Shown here: piece after piece, positions 1-11,093 of the stretch
Layout: each line of letters begins with the position of its first letter
How positions within the stretch are numbered: position 1 is the first letter of the stretch
From: Planctellipticum variicoloris
GTDB lineage: Bacteria > Planctomycetota > Planctomycetia > Planctomycetales > Planctomycetaceae
Direction: 5' to 3'
DNA: 64,000 nucleotides
Assembly (NCBI RefSeq): GCF_030622045.1
Contig: NZ_CP130886.1
Coordinates: forward strand, 7,200,001-7,264,000
The notes under the pieces: generated by a model
Databases searched by the model: none
Told to the model about the DNA's origin: nothing
Seen by the model: the letters and a program-made list of their open reading frames with translations, nothing else
Translations under genes and position numbers: made by a program

Positions 1-1796
1 CGATAGCTGACCGGCGCGAGCTTGTTGAGTTTGTAGCCTTCGGGAAGCAGAAACTCGACGTCGATCGCCAGCGCGCTGGCGGCTTTGACCGACTGCTCCT
101 CCACCTGCTGCTCGTCGCGGGGCATGCTGGCGGAAGGTTCGCCGGCAGGGGGAGCGGGCGGGGTCAGGCCGGCGATCGGGAGCTCCGCAGCGGCCTTGGT
201 TTTCAGATCGATCAGCACGATGCGATGGTTATTCGTGTCCGCGACATACAGCTTGTCTCCGGCGATCGTCAAACCGGCCGGCTCAGCAAACTGCACGGGA
301 TCTAGGCCGCTCCCCGCCTTGCCGGTTCCCAGCCAGGTCTCGACCCGTTTGCTCTTCAGATGGACCTGTCGGATCTTGTGGTTGTAGCTGTCGGCGACAA
401 GCAGATCGCCGTCGTAGTAGGCGATGCCGAGAGGATGCTGCAGCCGGGCTTTGAGCACCGGGCCGTCGATGTCGCCGAACTCGAACAGAGAGCGCCCGTT
501 CGGCAGACCGGAAGTGCCGGCGACGGTCGTGACTGCGCCGTCGGGCCGGTTCAAGTTGTTGACGGCGCGCGTGCTGATCCGGCGGATCGAAGACCCCTCG
601 CTGTCGCATACGTAGAGATAGGCGCCGTCGGTCGCCAGACCGGAGGGTTGGGCGAGTGCGGAGTCCGCCAGGGGGCCGTCGGTGATGTCTTCCTTGCCCG
701 ACCCGGCATACGGTTGAATGGACTGGCTGCCGAGTTTGTGCGACCAGATCTGATGCGGACCGGCCATTGCGATGTAGAGGACGCCGTCGATCGGCAGGAG
801 ATCCCAGGGACTGTTGAGAGCCGTTTCGAGGAGCGGACCGCCGCCGGCGCGGAAGCTGGCCTGCTGGCCGGTTCCCGCCAGAGTGCTGACCGTCTTCGAC
901 TGCAGGTCGATTGTCCGGATGAGGTGGTTTTCGGTGTCGGCGACATACAGCGTGTTGTCGATGAGCGCCATTCCCTGGGGATGGTCGAACCGGGCCTCGG
1001 AATAGCCGCCGTCATTGCTGCCGAGGAGGCCGTTGCCGACGACGTCCTGCAGTTTGCCGTCGAGTCCGGCGATGACGATGCGGTTGTGGTTGCTGTCGGA
1101 AATGAACAGCCGGCCGCCGGCGGGGTCCGCCAGCACTTTGCCGGGGAATTTCAGGGGTGTGGCGGGGGCGCGATGGCGTTCGAGGTCGAACCGTACCGGG
1201 GTTTCGTCGAGAGTGCCCTTTTCTTTGTGAAAGGCCACCAGCTTGCCGATGACGTTGTCGAGGACTTCGCGGTTGCCTTCACCGGAAATGTAGCCGCAGT
1301 AATAGCCCTCCGGATCGATCAGCACGAGCGTGGGCCACGAGCGGATTCCATACTTGCGCCAGACGGTCATTTCGGCGTCGTTGATCACCGGGTGTTCGAT
1401 TTCGTAGCGCAGAATCGCCTTCCGGATGTTTCCGGTTTCTTTTTCGTTGTCGAACTTGGCGGAGTGGACGCCGACCACGACCAGTTCGTTGCCGTATTTC
1501 TTCTCCAGGAACTCCAGATCCGGCAGGACGTGCATGCAGTTGATGCAGCAGAAGGTCCAGAAGTCGAGCAGCACGACCTTGCCCCGAAGGTCCCGCAGGT
1601 TGATCGGTCCCGCCGTGTTGAGCCATTCCACGCCGCCGTCCAGATCGACGGCCTTCACGCGGTTCGGAAATGGGTTTTTGGCGTCGACTTCGGCCTCTCC
1701 ATCCTGAGCGAACAGTGTCGTCGGACAGGCGAGCAGAGCGAGCAGAAGACTGAATGTCAGGAGCTGACGGAAAAGGCCGGAATTCGAGCGGGGCAT
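1..1796 (-). CDS. Exported thioredoxin-like/NHL-repeat protein (3' end outside window)
   Basis: Partial gene: 598 codons are visible and no stop is reached before position 1. The ATG at 1796 gives a hydrophobic signal peptide (about residues 10-30, ending LFAQ). A thioredoxin-like domain follows, with [14 protein letters not shown] and the CxxC pair at Cys84/Cys87. About eight blades of NHL beta-propeller come next, with recurring [16 protein letters not shown] and DSYNHKIRQ motifs and GTG turns, up to about residue 550. The same architecture is known from bacterial and animal NHL-repeat (NHLRC2-type) proteins. A periplasmic thiol-redox role is inferred from the signal peptide and CxxC; the substrate is unknown. 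It is divergent from floA across a 278-base gap. Confident on architecture, not on function. Confidence 0.85.
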   Translation of the reverse strand, partial: MPRSNSGLFRQLLTFSLLLALLACPTTLFAQDGEAEVDAKNPFPNRVKAVDLDGGVEWLNTAGPINLRDLRGKVVLLDFWTFCCINCMHVLPDLEFLEKKYGNELVVVGVHSAKFDNEKETGNIRKAILRYEIEHPVINDAEMTVWRKYGIRSWPTLVLIDPEGYYCGYISGEGNREVLDNVIGKLVAFHKEKGTLDETPVRFDLERHRAPATPLKFPGKVLADPAGGRLFISDSNHNRIVIAGLDGKLQDVVGNGLLGSNDGGYSEARFDHPQGMALIDNTLYVADTENHLIRTIDLQSKTVSTLAGTGQQASFRAGGGPLLETALNSPWDLLPIDGVLYIAMAGPHQIWSHKLGSQSIQPYAGSGKEDITDGPLADSALAQPSGLATDGAYLYVCDSEGSSIRRISTRAVNNLNRPDGAVTTVAGTSGLPNGRSLFEFGDIDGPVLKARLQHPLGIAYYDGDLLVADSYNHKIRQVHLKSKRVETWLGTGKAGSGLDPVQFAEPAGLTIAGDKLYVADTNNHRIVLIDLKTKAAAELPIAGLTPPAPPAGEPSASMPRDEQQVEEQSVKAASALAIDVEFLLPEGYKLNKLAPVSY

Positions 1797-2074
1797 GGCA
1801 GCGGACTCCCGGAAAGATCGCTGGTGGGAAAATCTGGCAGGGACGATGGCTGACGGAATTCCGACAATCGGCCCGGAAACCGCACCCGTCAATCGTATCA
1901 GAGAGGCGACATGGTTCCAATATGCGATGGGAATTCTCGCCGATCTGCGCAATCCGACCGGCGGGCGAATTCGTAGCCGTCGCCGCGAGACCGGCTGGTT
2001 TGGCGGCGTGCGCGGCCTTAGAATGCGGCGCGTCCGATTCTCATTCGAAACCGCACCCGGAGGCGTTATCCGCA

Positions 2075-3022
2075 ATGGATCCGAAAGACATTTTCAGAAT
2101 CGTGATGATCGTGATCAGCATCCTCGCGGGGCTGGTCGTGTTTGTCTCCATTGCGGTCTTCCTGGCCTTTTTCAAACTGTGGCTGCGGGCATTCGTCACC
2201 CGTGCCCGGATCGGTCCGTTCGCGCTGCTGTTCATGTGGCTGCGGAAAGTGAGCCCGACCGCGATCGTCGACGCCAAGATCATGTCGGTCCAGGCGGGAC
2301 TGCGCGAGATCACGACCGACCGCCTGGAAGCGCATTACCTCGCCGGCGGCGACGTCCCCCGCGTTGTGCGGGCCATGATTGTCGCCCACCGCGCCAAGAT
2401 TAAGCTCGACTGGAACACCGCGTCGGCGATCGACCTCGCCGGACGCAACGTGCTCGAAGCCGTGCAGACCAGCGTCGAGCCAAAGGTCATCGACTGCCCG
2501 GACCGCAGTACCGGGCGGAATACTCTCGACGGCGTGGCGAAGGACGGGATTCAGCTCAAAGCCCGCGCCCGCGTCACCGTGCGGACGAATCTCGAGCAGC
2601 TCATCGGCGGGGCCACTGAGGAAACCGTCATTGCGCGTGTCGGCGAAGGGATCGTGTCGGCGATCGGCTCGTGCGCGTCGCACAAGGACGTGCTGGCCAA
2701 TCCCATGCTGATCGCCAAGACCGTGCTCAACAAGGGGCTCAACTCGCAGACCGCGTATGAGATTGTCTCGATCGATATCGCCGATATCGATGTCGGCGAC
2801 AACATCGGCGCCCGTTTGCAGGCCGATCAGGCCGAGGCGGATATGCGGATCGCCCGGGCGAAGGCCGAAGAGCGTCGGGCCAGGGCGGTCGCCAACGAGC
2901 AGCAGATGAAGGCGCTCACCGTCGAGAACCAGGCCAAGGTGGTCCTCGCCGAGGCTGAAATTCCGCAGGCGATGGCGGCGGCTTACCGCGGCGGATTCCT
3001 GCGTGCCGAGAAGCGGGCGTAA
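2075..3022 (+). CDS. floA: Flotillin-like protein FloA, copy 1 (short C-terminus)
   Basis: 315 residues from the ATG at 2075. An N-terminal membrane segment (residues 8-32) is followed by the FloA/UPF0365 body: [56 protein letters not shown] and [21 protein letters not shown] charged Ala/Glu/Lys helix follows. FloA proteins organise functional membrane microdomains at the inner face of the membrane. A second copy lies on the minus strand near 45-46 kb. This copy stops at [15 protein letters not shown] and lacks the DYY...NV.ADT.MR tail seen in copy 2 and in typical FloA. The start was chosen because it puts the membrane segment at the N-terminus; an in-frame extension to 1754 has no support. 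A strong hairpin follows the stop. Confidence 0.93.
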   Translation: MDPKDIFRIVMIVISILAGLVVFVSIAVFLAFFKLWLRAFVTRARIGPFALLFMWLRKVSPTAIVDAKIMSVQAGLREITTDRLEAHYLAGGDVPRVVRAMIVAHRAKIKLDWNTASAIDLAGRNVLEAVQTSVEPKVIDCPDRSTGRNTLDGVAKDGIQLKARARVTVRTNLEQLIGGATEETVIARVGEGIVSAIGSCASHKDVLANPMLIAKTVLNKGLNSQTAYEIVSIDIADIDVGDNIGARLQADQAEADMRIARAKAEERRARAVANEQQMKALTVENQAKVVLAEAEIPQAMAAAYRGGFLRAEKRA

Positions 3023-3055
3023 AGGCCGGGTCTCGGGCATCGGGATTCGGGTCTC

Positions 3056-3091
3056 GCAGAAAAGAGCGGCGGTGATGCTGCTCTTTTCTGC
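3056..3091 (+). terminator. Hairpin after floA copy 1
   Basis: Perfect 12-base arms (3056-3067 and 3080-3091) around a 12-base loop. There is no separate T-tract after the stem, although the second arm contains TTTT. It lies 34 bases after the floA stop and before the next gene, so a terminator is the simplest reading. Its left edge joins a piece of the dispersed intergenic repeat (3031-3058). Confidence 0.5.
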
Positions 3092-3161
3092 ATTCGATGG
3101 CTGCCGATGCGTGTGGTTCGACTCTACTTGATATTTCCCAGATTTGCTCCAGGGATGCCTC

Positions 3162-6100
3162 ATGCTTCGCTTGCGCTGGTTGCTGCTGGTGGCGTTGCTC
3201 GTCTGCCGGGTTGCGTTCGTTTCGGCTCAGAATCCGCAGCTCGTGGCTGAGACGGAGCCGCTCACCGCGGCGGAGCAGCAGAAGCGGTTTCATCTGCCGC
3301 CCGGGTTTATCATCGAGCTGGTAGCGGCCGAACCGGATGTGCGCAAGCCGATGAACCTGAAGTTCGACGCGGCAGGGCGGCTGTTCTTCACCCAGTCGGT
3401 GGAGTACCCGTGGCCGGTCGCCGCGAACCGCCGGGGGCAGGACATGATCCGGGTCATGACCGACACCAACGGCGACGGCATGCCGGACAAGACGGAGGTC
3501 TTCGCCGATGGACTCAACATCCCGATCGGGATTACGCCGGTTTACGGCGGGGTCCTCGGCTTCAGCATTCCGACGCTGAACTTCTTCCCCGATCCGGAGG
3601 GGGAGCTGTGGGCGAATTCCCGCGAGGAGTTCTACGGGAACTTCGGTTTCCGCGACACGCACGGCATGTGCAGCTCGCTCAACTGGTGGATCGACGGCTG
3701 GGTCTACGGCTGCCACGGTTTTTCCAACGAGTCGACCGTCAAGGGGCAGGACGGCCAGCCGATCCTCATGTCCTCGGGAAACACGTACCGGCTCCGTCCG
3801 GACGGTTCGCACATCGAATACTACAGTCACGGACAGGTGAATCCGTTCGGCATGTGTCTCGATCCGCTGGGGAACGTCTACACGTCGGATTGCCACACGC
3901 GACCGGCGTACCTGCTGGTGCGCGGCGCCTGGTATCCGATGTTCGGCCGGCCGCACGACGGGCTGGGCTTCGGTCCCGAGCTGATGCAGCACGCCCACGG
4001 TTCGACCGGCATCGCCGGCGTCGTGTACTACGCGGCAGAGCAGTTTCCCGAGGAGTATCGCGACAACCTGTTCATCGGCAATCCGGTTACCGGACGGATC
4101 AATCGCGACACCCTGGAGTGGACCGGGTCGACGGCGAAGGCGATCGAGCAGCCGGATTTCCTGACGTGCGACGACCAGTGGTTCCGTCCGGTCGATATTC
4201 AGCTCGGACCCGACGGGGCGCTGTATGTCGCCGATTTTTACAACCGGATCATCGGACATTACGAAGTCCCCCTGCTGCATCCGGGGCGGGATCGCGAACG
4301 GGGCCGGATCTGGCGGATCCGCTATGTGGGAACCGATCCGAACAATCCCGCAAAGATCGACGTGCCGCCGGACCTGACGAAGGCGACGCAGGCCGGACTG
4401 ATTGCCGCCCTCGGTTCGCACACGCTGCCGATCCGGGTGCAGGCGACGCATCAGCTCGTGCACCGATTTGGCGCCGCCGCGCTGCCGGAGATGGCGACGC
4501 TGGCCACGAACCCGTCGGCTTCTCCGTGGCAGCGCGTGCATGCCTTGTGGGTCGTGCAGCGTCTGGGGGGCCTCGACGAGGCTCTGGCGCGAAAGATCGC
4601 CGGTGATCCCGATCGGGCCGTGCGGGTGCATCTGGTTAAGGCGCTGGGGGAACAGGTTCCCTGGACGGAAGCGCGTGCGCCGCTGCGGGGGATTGTCGAA
4701 GAGCATCTGCTGAGCGACGCCGATCCGTTCGTGCGACGGGCGGCGGCGGAGTCGCTCGGCAAGGGCCTGGCGACTGAGTCGGTCCCGGCGCTGATCGCCG
4801 CGTGGAAGGGGGCCGATCCGGCGGATGCGCTGCTGGTTCATACGATTCGGGTCTCGTTGCGGGACGTCTTGCGGGCGCATCCGACCGAGCTGCCGAAGTG
4901 GGCGGCGGGGGATCGCGTGGCGGTCGCCGATCTGCCGCGGATTTCGGAAGTCTGCCTGGCGATTCCACAGCCTGAGGCCGGGCTGTTTCTGTTCGAACAG
5001 GCCCGACGGACCCCCTGGCCGGCAGGGCAGGCGCAGGATTACGTGCAGCATGCGGTGCGACACATTCCGGTCGAGCAGTTGCCGGCGCTGGAACGGCTGT
5101 TGGCAGAGCAGTACCGCGGTCAGTCGGACGAACTGCAGTTGCGGGTGCTGCGGGCCGCTCAGCGAGGTACGCAGGAGCGGGGCGGGAAACGCTCTCCGCT
5201 GCTGGAAGACTGGGCCGAAGGCCTGGCCGCCCGCTTGATCGCCAGCGACAACGAGGACACCCGGCGGGCGGGAATTGACGCCGTACGAGATTTGCGGCTG
5301 GCGAAGGCCGCGACGGAGTTGCCGGCGCTGCTCGCGACAGACGCGAAGTTTGGGGGACTGAAGCCTGGCGTGCTCGATGCGTTGGCGGCGGTCGGGCATC
5401 CGGACGTTGTGGCGCTGGCGACCGGAGTTATCGACGGATCACGCGATCCGGGACTGCAGCAGCATGCCGCGCAGGTGCTGAGTGGGATGAACCGGGAAGA
5501 CAGCCGCAGCATTCTGCTCGACCGGCTGAAGACGGCGCCGCAGTCCCTGGCGCTGGCGATCGCCCGCGGATTGGCCGTGAGTCAGTCGGGAGGGAATGCG
5601 CTGCTGGCGGCCATGGAGCAGGGGCGGGCGTCGCCGCGATTGCTGCAGGACAAGACCATCGAAGAACGTCTGCGGGCGGCGCGAATCGGAGGGCTCGATG
5701 AACGGCGGAACAAGCTGCTGGAAGGTCTGCCGGCTGAGGATGAGCGGGTCGCCGAACTGACGAAGACCAGGCGGGGCGGTTTCCAGCAGGCGCAGCCCAG
5801 CATCGAGAACGGCCGGGCGATGTACAAGCAGCATTGTGCTGCCTGTCACCGCGTCGGCAATGAGGGGGGCAAGGTCGGACCGGAGCTGGATGGAGTCGGG
5901 CTGCGGGGGCTGGACCGGCTGCTGGAAGATACGCTCGATCCGAGCCGGAACGTCGATCAGGCCTTCCGGACGACCGTCGTAGCGATGGACGACGGCAAAG
6001 TGATCACAGGACTGGCGCTGCGCGAAGAAGGCCAGGTGCTGGTCATCGCGGACGAACAGGGCCGCGAGATCCAGTTGCCGCTGCAGGAGATCGACGAGCG

Positions 6101-6221
6101 GAAACTGGTGAAGCTGTCGCCGATGCCGGCGAACGTCGTCGAAAAACTGACCGAAGCCCAGTACTACGATCTACTGGCATTTCTGCTGACGCAGAAGGTG
6201 GCCAAGCCAGCCAAAGAGTAG
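3162..6221 (+). CDS. PVC-type membrane dehydrogenase/HEAT/cytochrome c fusion
   Basis: 1019 residues from the ATG at 3162; a TTG at 3144 would add six. Signal peptide: about residues 1-21, ending VSAQ. Residues 30-420 form a glucose/sorbosone-dehydrogenase-like beta-propeller of the planctomycete/verrucomicrobial membrane-bound dehydrogenase family (RPVDIQLGPDGALYVADFYN, HAHGSTGIAGVVYY). Residues 425-860 are a HEAT-like helical repeat region. The C-terminus is a monohaem cytochrome c domain with haem motif CAACH at residues 892-896. This fusion is lineage-typical and usually multi-copy in planctomycetes. It is predicted to be periplasmic, oxidising a sugar or alcohol and passing electrons to its own haem; the substrate cannot be read from sequence. 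The next gene, 56 bases on, is another exported beta-propeller and may be co-transcribed. Confidence 0.92.
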   Translation: MLRLRWLLLVALLVCRVAFVSAQNPQLVAETEPLTAAEQQKRFHLPPGFIIELVAAEPDVRKPMNLKFDAAGRLFFTQSVEYPWPVAANRRGQDMIRVMTDTNGDGMPDKTEVFADGLNIPIGITPVYGGVLGFSIPTLNFFPDPEGELWANSREEFYGNFGFRDTHGMCSSLNWWIDGWVYGCHGFSNESTVKGQDGQPILMSSGNTYRLRPDGSHIEYYSHGQVNPFGMCLDPLGNVYTSDCHTRPAYLLVRGAWYPMFGRPHDGLGFGPELMQHAHGSTGIAGVVYYAAEQFPEEYRDNLFIGNPVTGRINRDTLEWTGSTAKAIEQPDFLTCDDQWFRPVDIQLGPDGALYVADFYNRIIGHYEVPLLHPGRDRERGRIWRIRYVGTDPNNPAKIDVPPDLTKATQAGLIAALGSHTLPIRVQATHQLVHRFGAAALPEMATLATNPSASPWQRVHALWVVQRLGGLDEALARKIAGDPDRAVRVHLVKALGEQVPWTEARAPLRGIVEEHLLSDADPFVRRAAAESLGKGLATESVPALIAAWKGADPADALLVHTIRVSLRDVLRAHPTELPKWAAGDRVAVADLPRISEVCLAIPQPEAGLFLFEQARRTPWPAGQAQDYVQHAVRHIPVEQLPALERLLAEQYRGQSDELQLRVLRAAQRGTQERGGKRSPLLEDWAEGLAARLIASDNEDTRRAGIDAVRDLRLAKAATELPALLATDAKFGGLKPGVLDALAAVGHPDVVALATGVIDGSRDPGLQQHAAQVLSGMNREDSRSILLDRLKTAPQSLALAIARGLAVSQSGGNALLAAMEQGRASPRLLQDKTIEERLRAARIGGLDERRNKLLEGLPAEDERVAELTKTRRGGFQQAQPSIENGRAMYKQHCAACHRVGNEGGKVGPELDGVGLRGLDRLLEDTLDPSRNVDQAFRTTVVAMDDGKVITGLALREEGQVLVIADEQGREIQLPLQEIDERKLVKLSPMPANVVEKLTEAQYYDLLAFLLTQKVAKPAKE

Positions 6222-6277
6222 TGGCCGCTCGACCGCTGTCTGACTTTGAACTCGTCTTCATTCCTTGAGATGCCACC

Positions 6278-7165
6278 ATGATCGTTCGTCTGCTTGCGCT
6301 GCTGCCGTTGTGTCTGGTTTCGCTGTCAGCGGTTTGGGCCGACCATCCCACGCAGACGGGGACGCCCCGGCGGGTGCTGGCGGCGGACTACCAGAAAAAG
6401 CGGATCGCGCTGGTGAACGCGGACAACTCCGTCGCGTGGGAACGGCCGATCCGGGACGTCCACGACCTGCACGTCCTGGCCGACGGTAATGTCCTGTTTC
6501 AGACGACGTTTCAGGACGTCGTCGAAGTCGATCCGCAAGGCAAGGTCGTCTGGAAGTACGACGCGAAGCCGGCTGCCGGCGAACGGGTGGAGATCCATGC
6601 GTTTCAGCGGCTGCCGAACGGCTCGACGATGATCGTCGAGAGCGGTCGCGGGCGGATTATTGAAGTCGATGCACAGGGAAAGATCCTCAAAACGGTGGCG
6701 CTGAAACGGCAACATCCCGATGCGCACCGCGATACGCGGCTGGTCCGGAAGCTGTCGAACGGTCACTACCTGGCGGCCCAGGAGGGGGACCTGGCGGTCC
6801 GCGAGTACGACGGCGACGGCAAGGTCGTCTGGGAGTATGCCGCCGGTAAGCGGCTCTACTCGGCGATCCGCCTGGAGAACGGCAATACGTTGCTCGGAAT
6901 GGGGGACGGCCACAGTGTGATCGAGGTCGACCCGGCGGGGAAGACGGTCTGGTCGATCGGCGAGCAGGAGTTGCCGGGGATTCAGCTCGCGTGGATCACG
7001 ATGGTCGAGCGCCTGAAGAACGGCAACACGCTGATCGTCAACTGCCATGCGGGCCCGGAGAATCCGCAGCTTCTCGAAGTAACGCCCGACAAGAAAGTCG
7101 TCTGGACGTTCAAGGACTTCGAGCGCTTCGGAAACTCCCTGCCGGTGGCCCGCGTGCTGGATTGA
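6278..7165 (+). CDS. Exported beta-propeller protein (PQQ-like repeats)
   Basis: 295 residues. Signal peptide: residues 1-20 (LLALLPLCLVSLSAVWA, then D). The rest is blades of about 42 residues with recurring NGNTL, VVWEY, VVWTF and EVDPQGKVVW strings, typical of PQQ-like or arylsulfotransferase-like propellers. No catalytic residues can be assigned. It follows the cytochrome c fusion by 56 bases on the same strand, so one transcript is plausible. Inferred role: a secreted binding or enzymatic propeller linked to the redox protein upstream. A GGAG-loop hairpin follows the stop. Confidence 0.8.
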   Translation: MIVRLLALLPLCLVSLSAVWADHPTQTGTPRRVLAADYQKKRIALVNADNSVAWERPIRDVHDLHVLADGNVLFQTTFQDVVEVDPQGKVVWKYDAKPAAGERVEIHAFQRLPNGSTMIVESGRGRIIEVDAQGKILKTVALKRQHPDAHRDTRLVRKLSNGHYLAAQEGDLAVREYDGDGKVVWEYAAGKRLYSAIRLENGNTLLGMGDGHSVIEVDPAGKTVWSIGEQELPGIQLAWITMVERLKNGNTLIVNCHAGPENPQLLEVTPDKKVVWTFKDFERFGNSLPVARVLD

Positions 7166-7169
7166 AGAT

Positions 7170-7187
7170 CTCTCACGGAGGTGAGAG
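7170..7187 (+). terminator. Short hairpin after the beta-propeller gene
   Basis: CTCTCAC (7170-7176) pairs with GTGAGAG (7181-7187) around a GGAG loop, five bases after the stop. No clear T-tract follows, so it could equally be an RNA-end stabiliser. Confidence 0.4.
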
Positions 7188-7451
7188 GATTTCACGCGAC
7201 GACGCCACGAAGAACTGACCTTCGGTCAATATGTTCGCAGCGTCTTCCGACTCGCGGCATCTTCTTTCGACATTCCGCCTTCGACATTCGAGATTTCCTC
7301 CCCCGGTCATCTCCACGTCCTCCGAGCCTCCGCGGTGAATCCTTTTTCTTCTCTCGCCCGGCGAGCTTGCGGCGACGGCGGCGTTTGCGGAAGCTGTTTC
7401 CGCTGTTGAAATTGTGAATCGCGCGAACCTCCTGCCAGAGCCCCGCCTCCC
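7188..7451. repeat. Intergenic region with a piece of the dispersed repeat
   Basis: No gene is visible. At 7268-7295 the minus strand carries 28 bases identical to part of the intergenic repeat at 10945-10972 (pattern TCGAATGTCGAAGG...GGAATGTCGAAAG). Around 7305-7345 there is further phrase-like sequence (TCCTCCGAGCCTCCGCGGTGAA). These are fragments of a dispersed non-coding family described under the findings. Confidence 0.7.
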
Positions 7452-8726
7452 ATGTCGTCCCGCCGCAGTCCGCTGCTGATTATCTTCTTCACCGTGTTCA
7501 TCGATCTGCTGGGGTTCGGCATCGTCCTGCCTCTCCTGCCGCGGTACGGGCTGCACTTCGAGGCCGACAAGCTGACGCTCGGATTTCTGATGGCGTCGTT
7601 CTCGGCGATGCAGTTTCTGTTCGCGCCGCTGTGGGGCCGGTGGTCGGATCGCGTCGGCCGGCGGCCGGTGCTGCTGATCGGGCTGTTCGGCTCGACGCTG
7701 TTCTATTTCCTGTTTGCGGTTGTGACGCAGCGGGGGAATCTGGGGCCGATCTTCGGACTCAGCCCCGTCTTCTGGCTGTTCGTGACGCGGATCGGAGCAG
7801 GCATCGCCGGGGCGACGATTCCCACCGCTCAGGCCTATATCGCCGACGTGACCGACGCGAAGAGCCGGGGGAAGGGGATGGCGCTGATCGGGGCGGCGTT
7901 CGGCATCGGCTTCACCTTCGGTCCGCTGATCGGGGCGGCGTTTGTGCGTGCCGACAAACTCGACGCACCGAGCGCAGCGCCGGGTTATGTCGCGGCTGCG
8001 CTGTCGGGCGTCGCTTTTCTCTGGGCGCTGACGATGCTGCCCGAGTCCCTCAAGAGGGGCGTGGCCCCCGCTCCGGGGCGGAAGTGGTTCGACGTCAGCT
8101 CGCTGCGACGTGCCGTCGGCCTGCCGTACGTCGGCTGGGTGCTGGCCTCGATCTTTCTGACGACGTTCGCGTTTGCTCAGTTCGAAAGCACGCTGTCGCT
8201 GCTGACGGAGGACCGGGGCATCAGCGACCGGGGCAACTTCCTGGTGTTTGCCTACATCGGGTTCATTCTCACGCTGGCCCAGGGGTTTCTCGTCCGCCGG
8301 CTCCTGCCGAAACTTGGCGAGTTCCGGATGGCGACGATCGGCGTCGCGCTGATGTCATGCGGACTGCTGGGAATTGGGGCCGCGACGCTGCCGGAGAATC
8401 GCACGGTGTCGCTGGCGCTGCTGTTCTGCGTGCTCCCCGTGTGCGTCGTCGGGTTTTCCGCCACGACGCCGTCGCTGCAGTCGCTGCTGTCGCTCAACAG
8501 CGCCAGCGACGAACAAGGGGGGATTCTGGGAGTCGGTCAGAGCATTTCGTCGCTGGCCCGGATTCTGGGCCCGATCGCCGGGCTGGGGCTGCAGAAGTGG
8601 ACCGTGGCGATGCCGTACTGGTTCGGGGCGGGCTTGATGGCGGCGGCGGCACTGCTCATCCTGACGTTGCGCGGCGCCCGGCAGGGGCACGCGGCTCACG
8701 GGACAGCGACGGAACCGACGGTATGA
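7452..8726 (+). CDS. MFS transporter, TetA-like
   Basis: 424 residues with 12 predicted membrane helices. The N-terminus, LLIIFFTVFIDLLGFGIVLPLLPRY, and the loop 2-3 motif GRWSDRVGRRPVLLIG are those of the DHA1 drug:H+ antiporter group that includes TetA. RIGAGIAGATIPTAQAYIADVT in helices 4-5 matches the antiporter motif region. Proton-driven efflux of a small molecule is predicted; the substrate cannot be inferred. Its TGA overlaps the pdxJ start by four bases (ATGA), so the two are translationally coupled. This pairing looks incidental to vitamin B6 synthesis. Confidence 0.88.
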   Translation: MSSRRSPLLIIFFTVFIDLLGFGIVLPLLPRYGLHFEADKLTLGFLMASFSAMQFLFAPLWGRWSDRVGRRPVLLIGLFGSTLFYFLFAVVTQRGNLGPIFGLSPVFWLFVTRIGAGIAGATIPTAQAYIADVTDAKSRGKGMALIGAAFGIGFTFGPLIGAAFVRADKLDAPSAAPGYVAAALSGVAFLWALTMLPESLKRGVAPAPGRKWFDVSSLRRAVGLPYVGWVLASIFLTTFAFAQFESTLSLLTEDRGISDRGNFLVFAYIGFILTLAQGFLVRRLLPKLGEFRMATIGVALMSCGLLGIGAATLPENRTVSLALLFCVLPVCVVGFSATTPSLQSLLSLNSASDEQGGILGVGQSISSLARILGPIAGLGLQKWTVAMPYWFGAGLMAAAALLILTLRGARQGHAAHGTATEPTV

Positions 8727-9451
8727 CTCAGCTCAGCGTGAACCTCAATAAGATCGCCCTGATCCGGAACAGCCGGGGTTCGGGGATTCCAAGCGTCACT
8801 CGGGCGGCGACCACCTGCCTGCAGGCGGGGGCGGACGGCATCACCGTCCACCCGCGGCCGGACGAACGGCACATCCGCCGGTCCGACGTGCACGAACTGA
8901 AGGCGATGCTCGACGTCGAGTTCAACATCGAGGGAAACCCGCTCGAACCGACCTTCATGGAACTGGTCCGGACGGTGAAGCCGACGCAATGCACTCTGGT
9001 GCCGGACGCCCGCGATCAGTTGACCTCGGACCACGGCTGGCAGTTGCCGGCCGACAACGACCGCCTGCGACCGCTGATCGCGGAGCTGTCGGGCCTCGGC
9101 ATCCGCGTGAGCCTGTTCATGGACCCGGTCCCGGAGCAGATGGCGCTGGCCCGCGCACTGGGGGCCGATCGCATCGAGCTTTACACCGGTCCGTACGCGG
9201 AGGAATTTGCCGCCGGGCACGGGGCCGAGTCGATTGCCCGCTACGCTGCGGCGGCCCGTGCGGCGCTGGAGGCGGGTCTGGGACTCAATGCCGGACACGA
9301 CCTGAGCCTCGACAATCTCGGCCCGTTTCTGGAGGGCGTGCCGGGGATTCTGGAAGTCTCGATCGGGCATGCGCTGATTGCGGATGCGCTGGAGCTGGGG
9401 CTGCCGGAGACGGTGCGGCGGTATGCCGCGATCTGTCACGCGGGGCGTTGA
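8723..9451 (+). CDS. pdxJ: Pyridoxine 5'-phosphate synthase
   Basis: 242 residues, the usual PdxJ length. The enzyme condenses 1-deoxyxylulose 5-phosphate with 3-amino-2-oxopropyl phosphate in de novo vitamin B6 synthesis. Signatures: LSVNLNKIALIRNSRG at the N-terminus, the phosphate and active-site loop GADGITVHPRPDERHI, FNIEGNP, CTLVPD, VSLFMDP, RIELYTGPYA and GLGLNAGHDL near the C-terminus. The ATG at 8723 overlaps the transporter stop by four bases. A much longer upstream extension of this frame is an artefact of the overlapping transporter gene. Confidence 0.97.
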   Translation: MTQLSVNLNKIALIRNSRGSGIPSVTRAATTCLQAGADGITVHPRPDERHIRRSDVHELKAMLDVEFNIEGNPLEPTFMELVRTVKPTQCTLVPDARDQLTSDHGWQLPADNDRLRPLIAELSGLGIRVSLFMDPVPEQMALARALGADRIELYTGPYAEEFAAGHGAESIARYAAAARAALEAGLGLNAGHDLSLDNLGPFLEGVPGILEVSIGHALIADALELGLPETVRRYAAICHAGR

Positions 9452-9510
9452 GCGTCGAGCGTTGAGGAAGAATTGAAGAGCACAGTCAGGAATGTCTGTG
9501 CCACCTGAAT
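9452..9510. repeat. Convergent spacer with a small inverted repeat
   Basis: The spacer holds a phrase-like run (GAGCGTCGAGCGTTGAGG). A short imperfect inverted repeat follows (GCACAG...CTGTGC, about 9479-9503). It may act as a two-way terminator for the convergent genes. Confidence 0.4.
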
Positions 9511-10848
<1,338 letters not shown>

Positions 10849-10857
10849 GGGGGGAGG

Positions 10858-11093
10858 GCCAAGTGCCGAGTGACGAGTGCCAAGAGTCAAGTGCCGGACG
10901 GGCGTGCGGACTTCGAAAGGCTATTCGTTTCTAGGTGGAAATGTCGAATGTCGAAGGCGGAATGTCGAAAGGAAGAGGTCACCTGTCGGCGATGTCCGCA
11001 TCGCGGACTCCACTCACTCATCACCGACCACTCCTCACTTCTTCGTCTTGTCTGCGATACCCGAATCCCGAGACCCGATACCCGCTCTTCAGG
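10858..11093. repeat. Composite intergenic repeat, copy A
   Basis: No gene. The region is built of phrase-like blocks. They are GTGCCGAGTGACGAGTGCC (10864-10882), the GGAAATGTCGAATGTCGAAGG block (10937-10972), GACTCCACTCACTCATCACC (11006-11025), and GCGATACCCGAATCCCGAGA (11054-11073). The part from 10940 to about 11090 matches 22237-22401 read in reverse. The match includes an exact 22-mer (10956-10977 against 22356-22377) and the same block order. Confidence 0.85.

Noticed and set aside
2916-5399. Very long open frame antisense to the cytochrome c fusion
   Set aside because: Arg/Pro-rich shadow produced by high GC at third positions; the plus-strand protein has clear domains.
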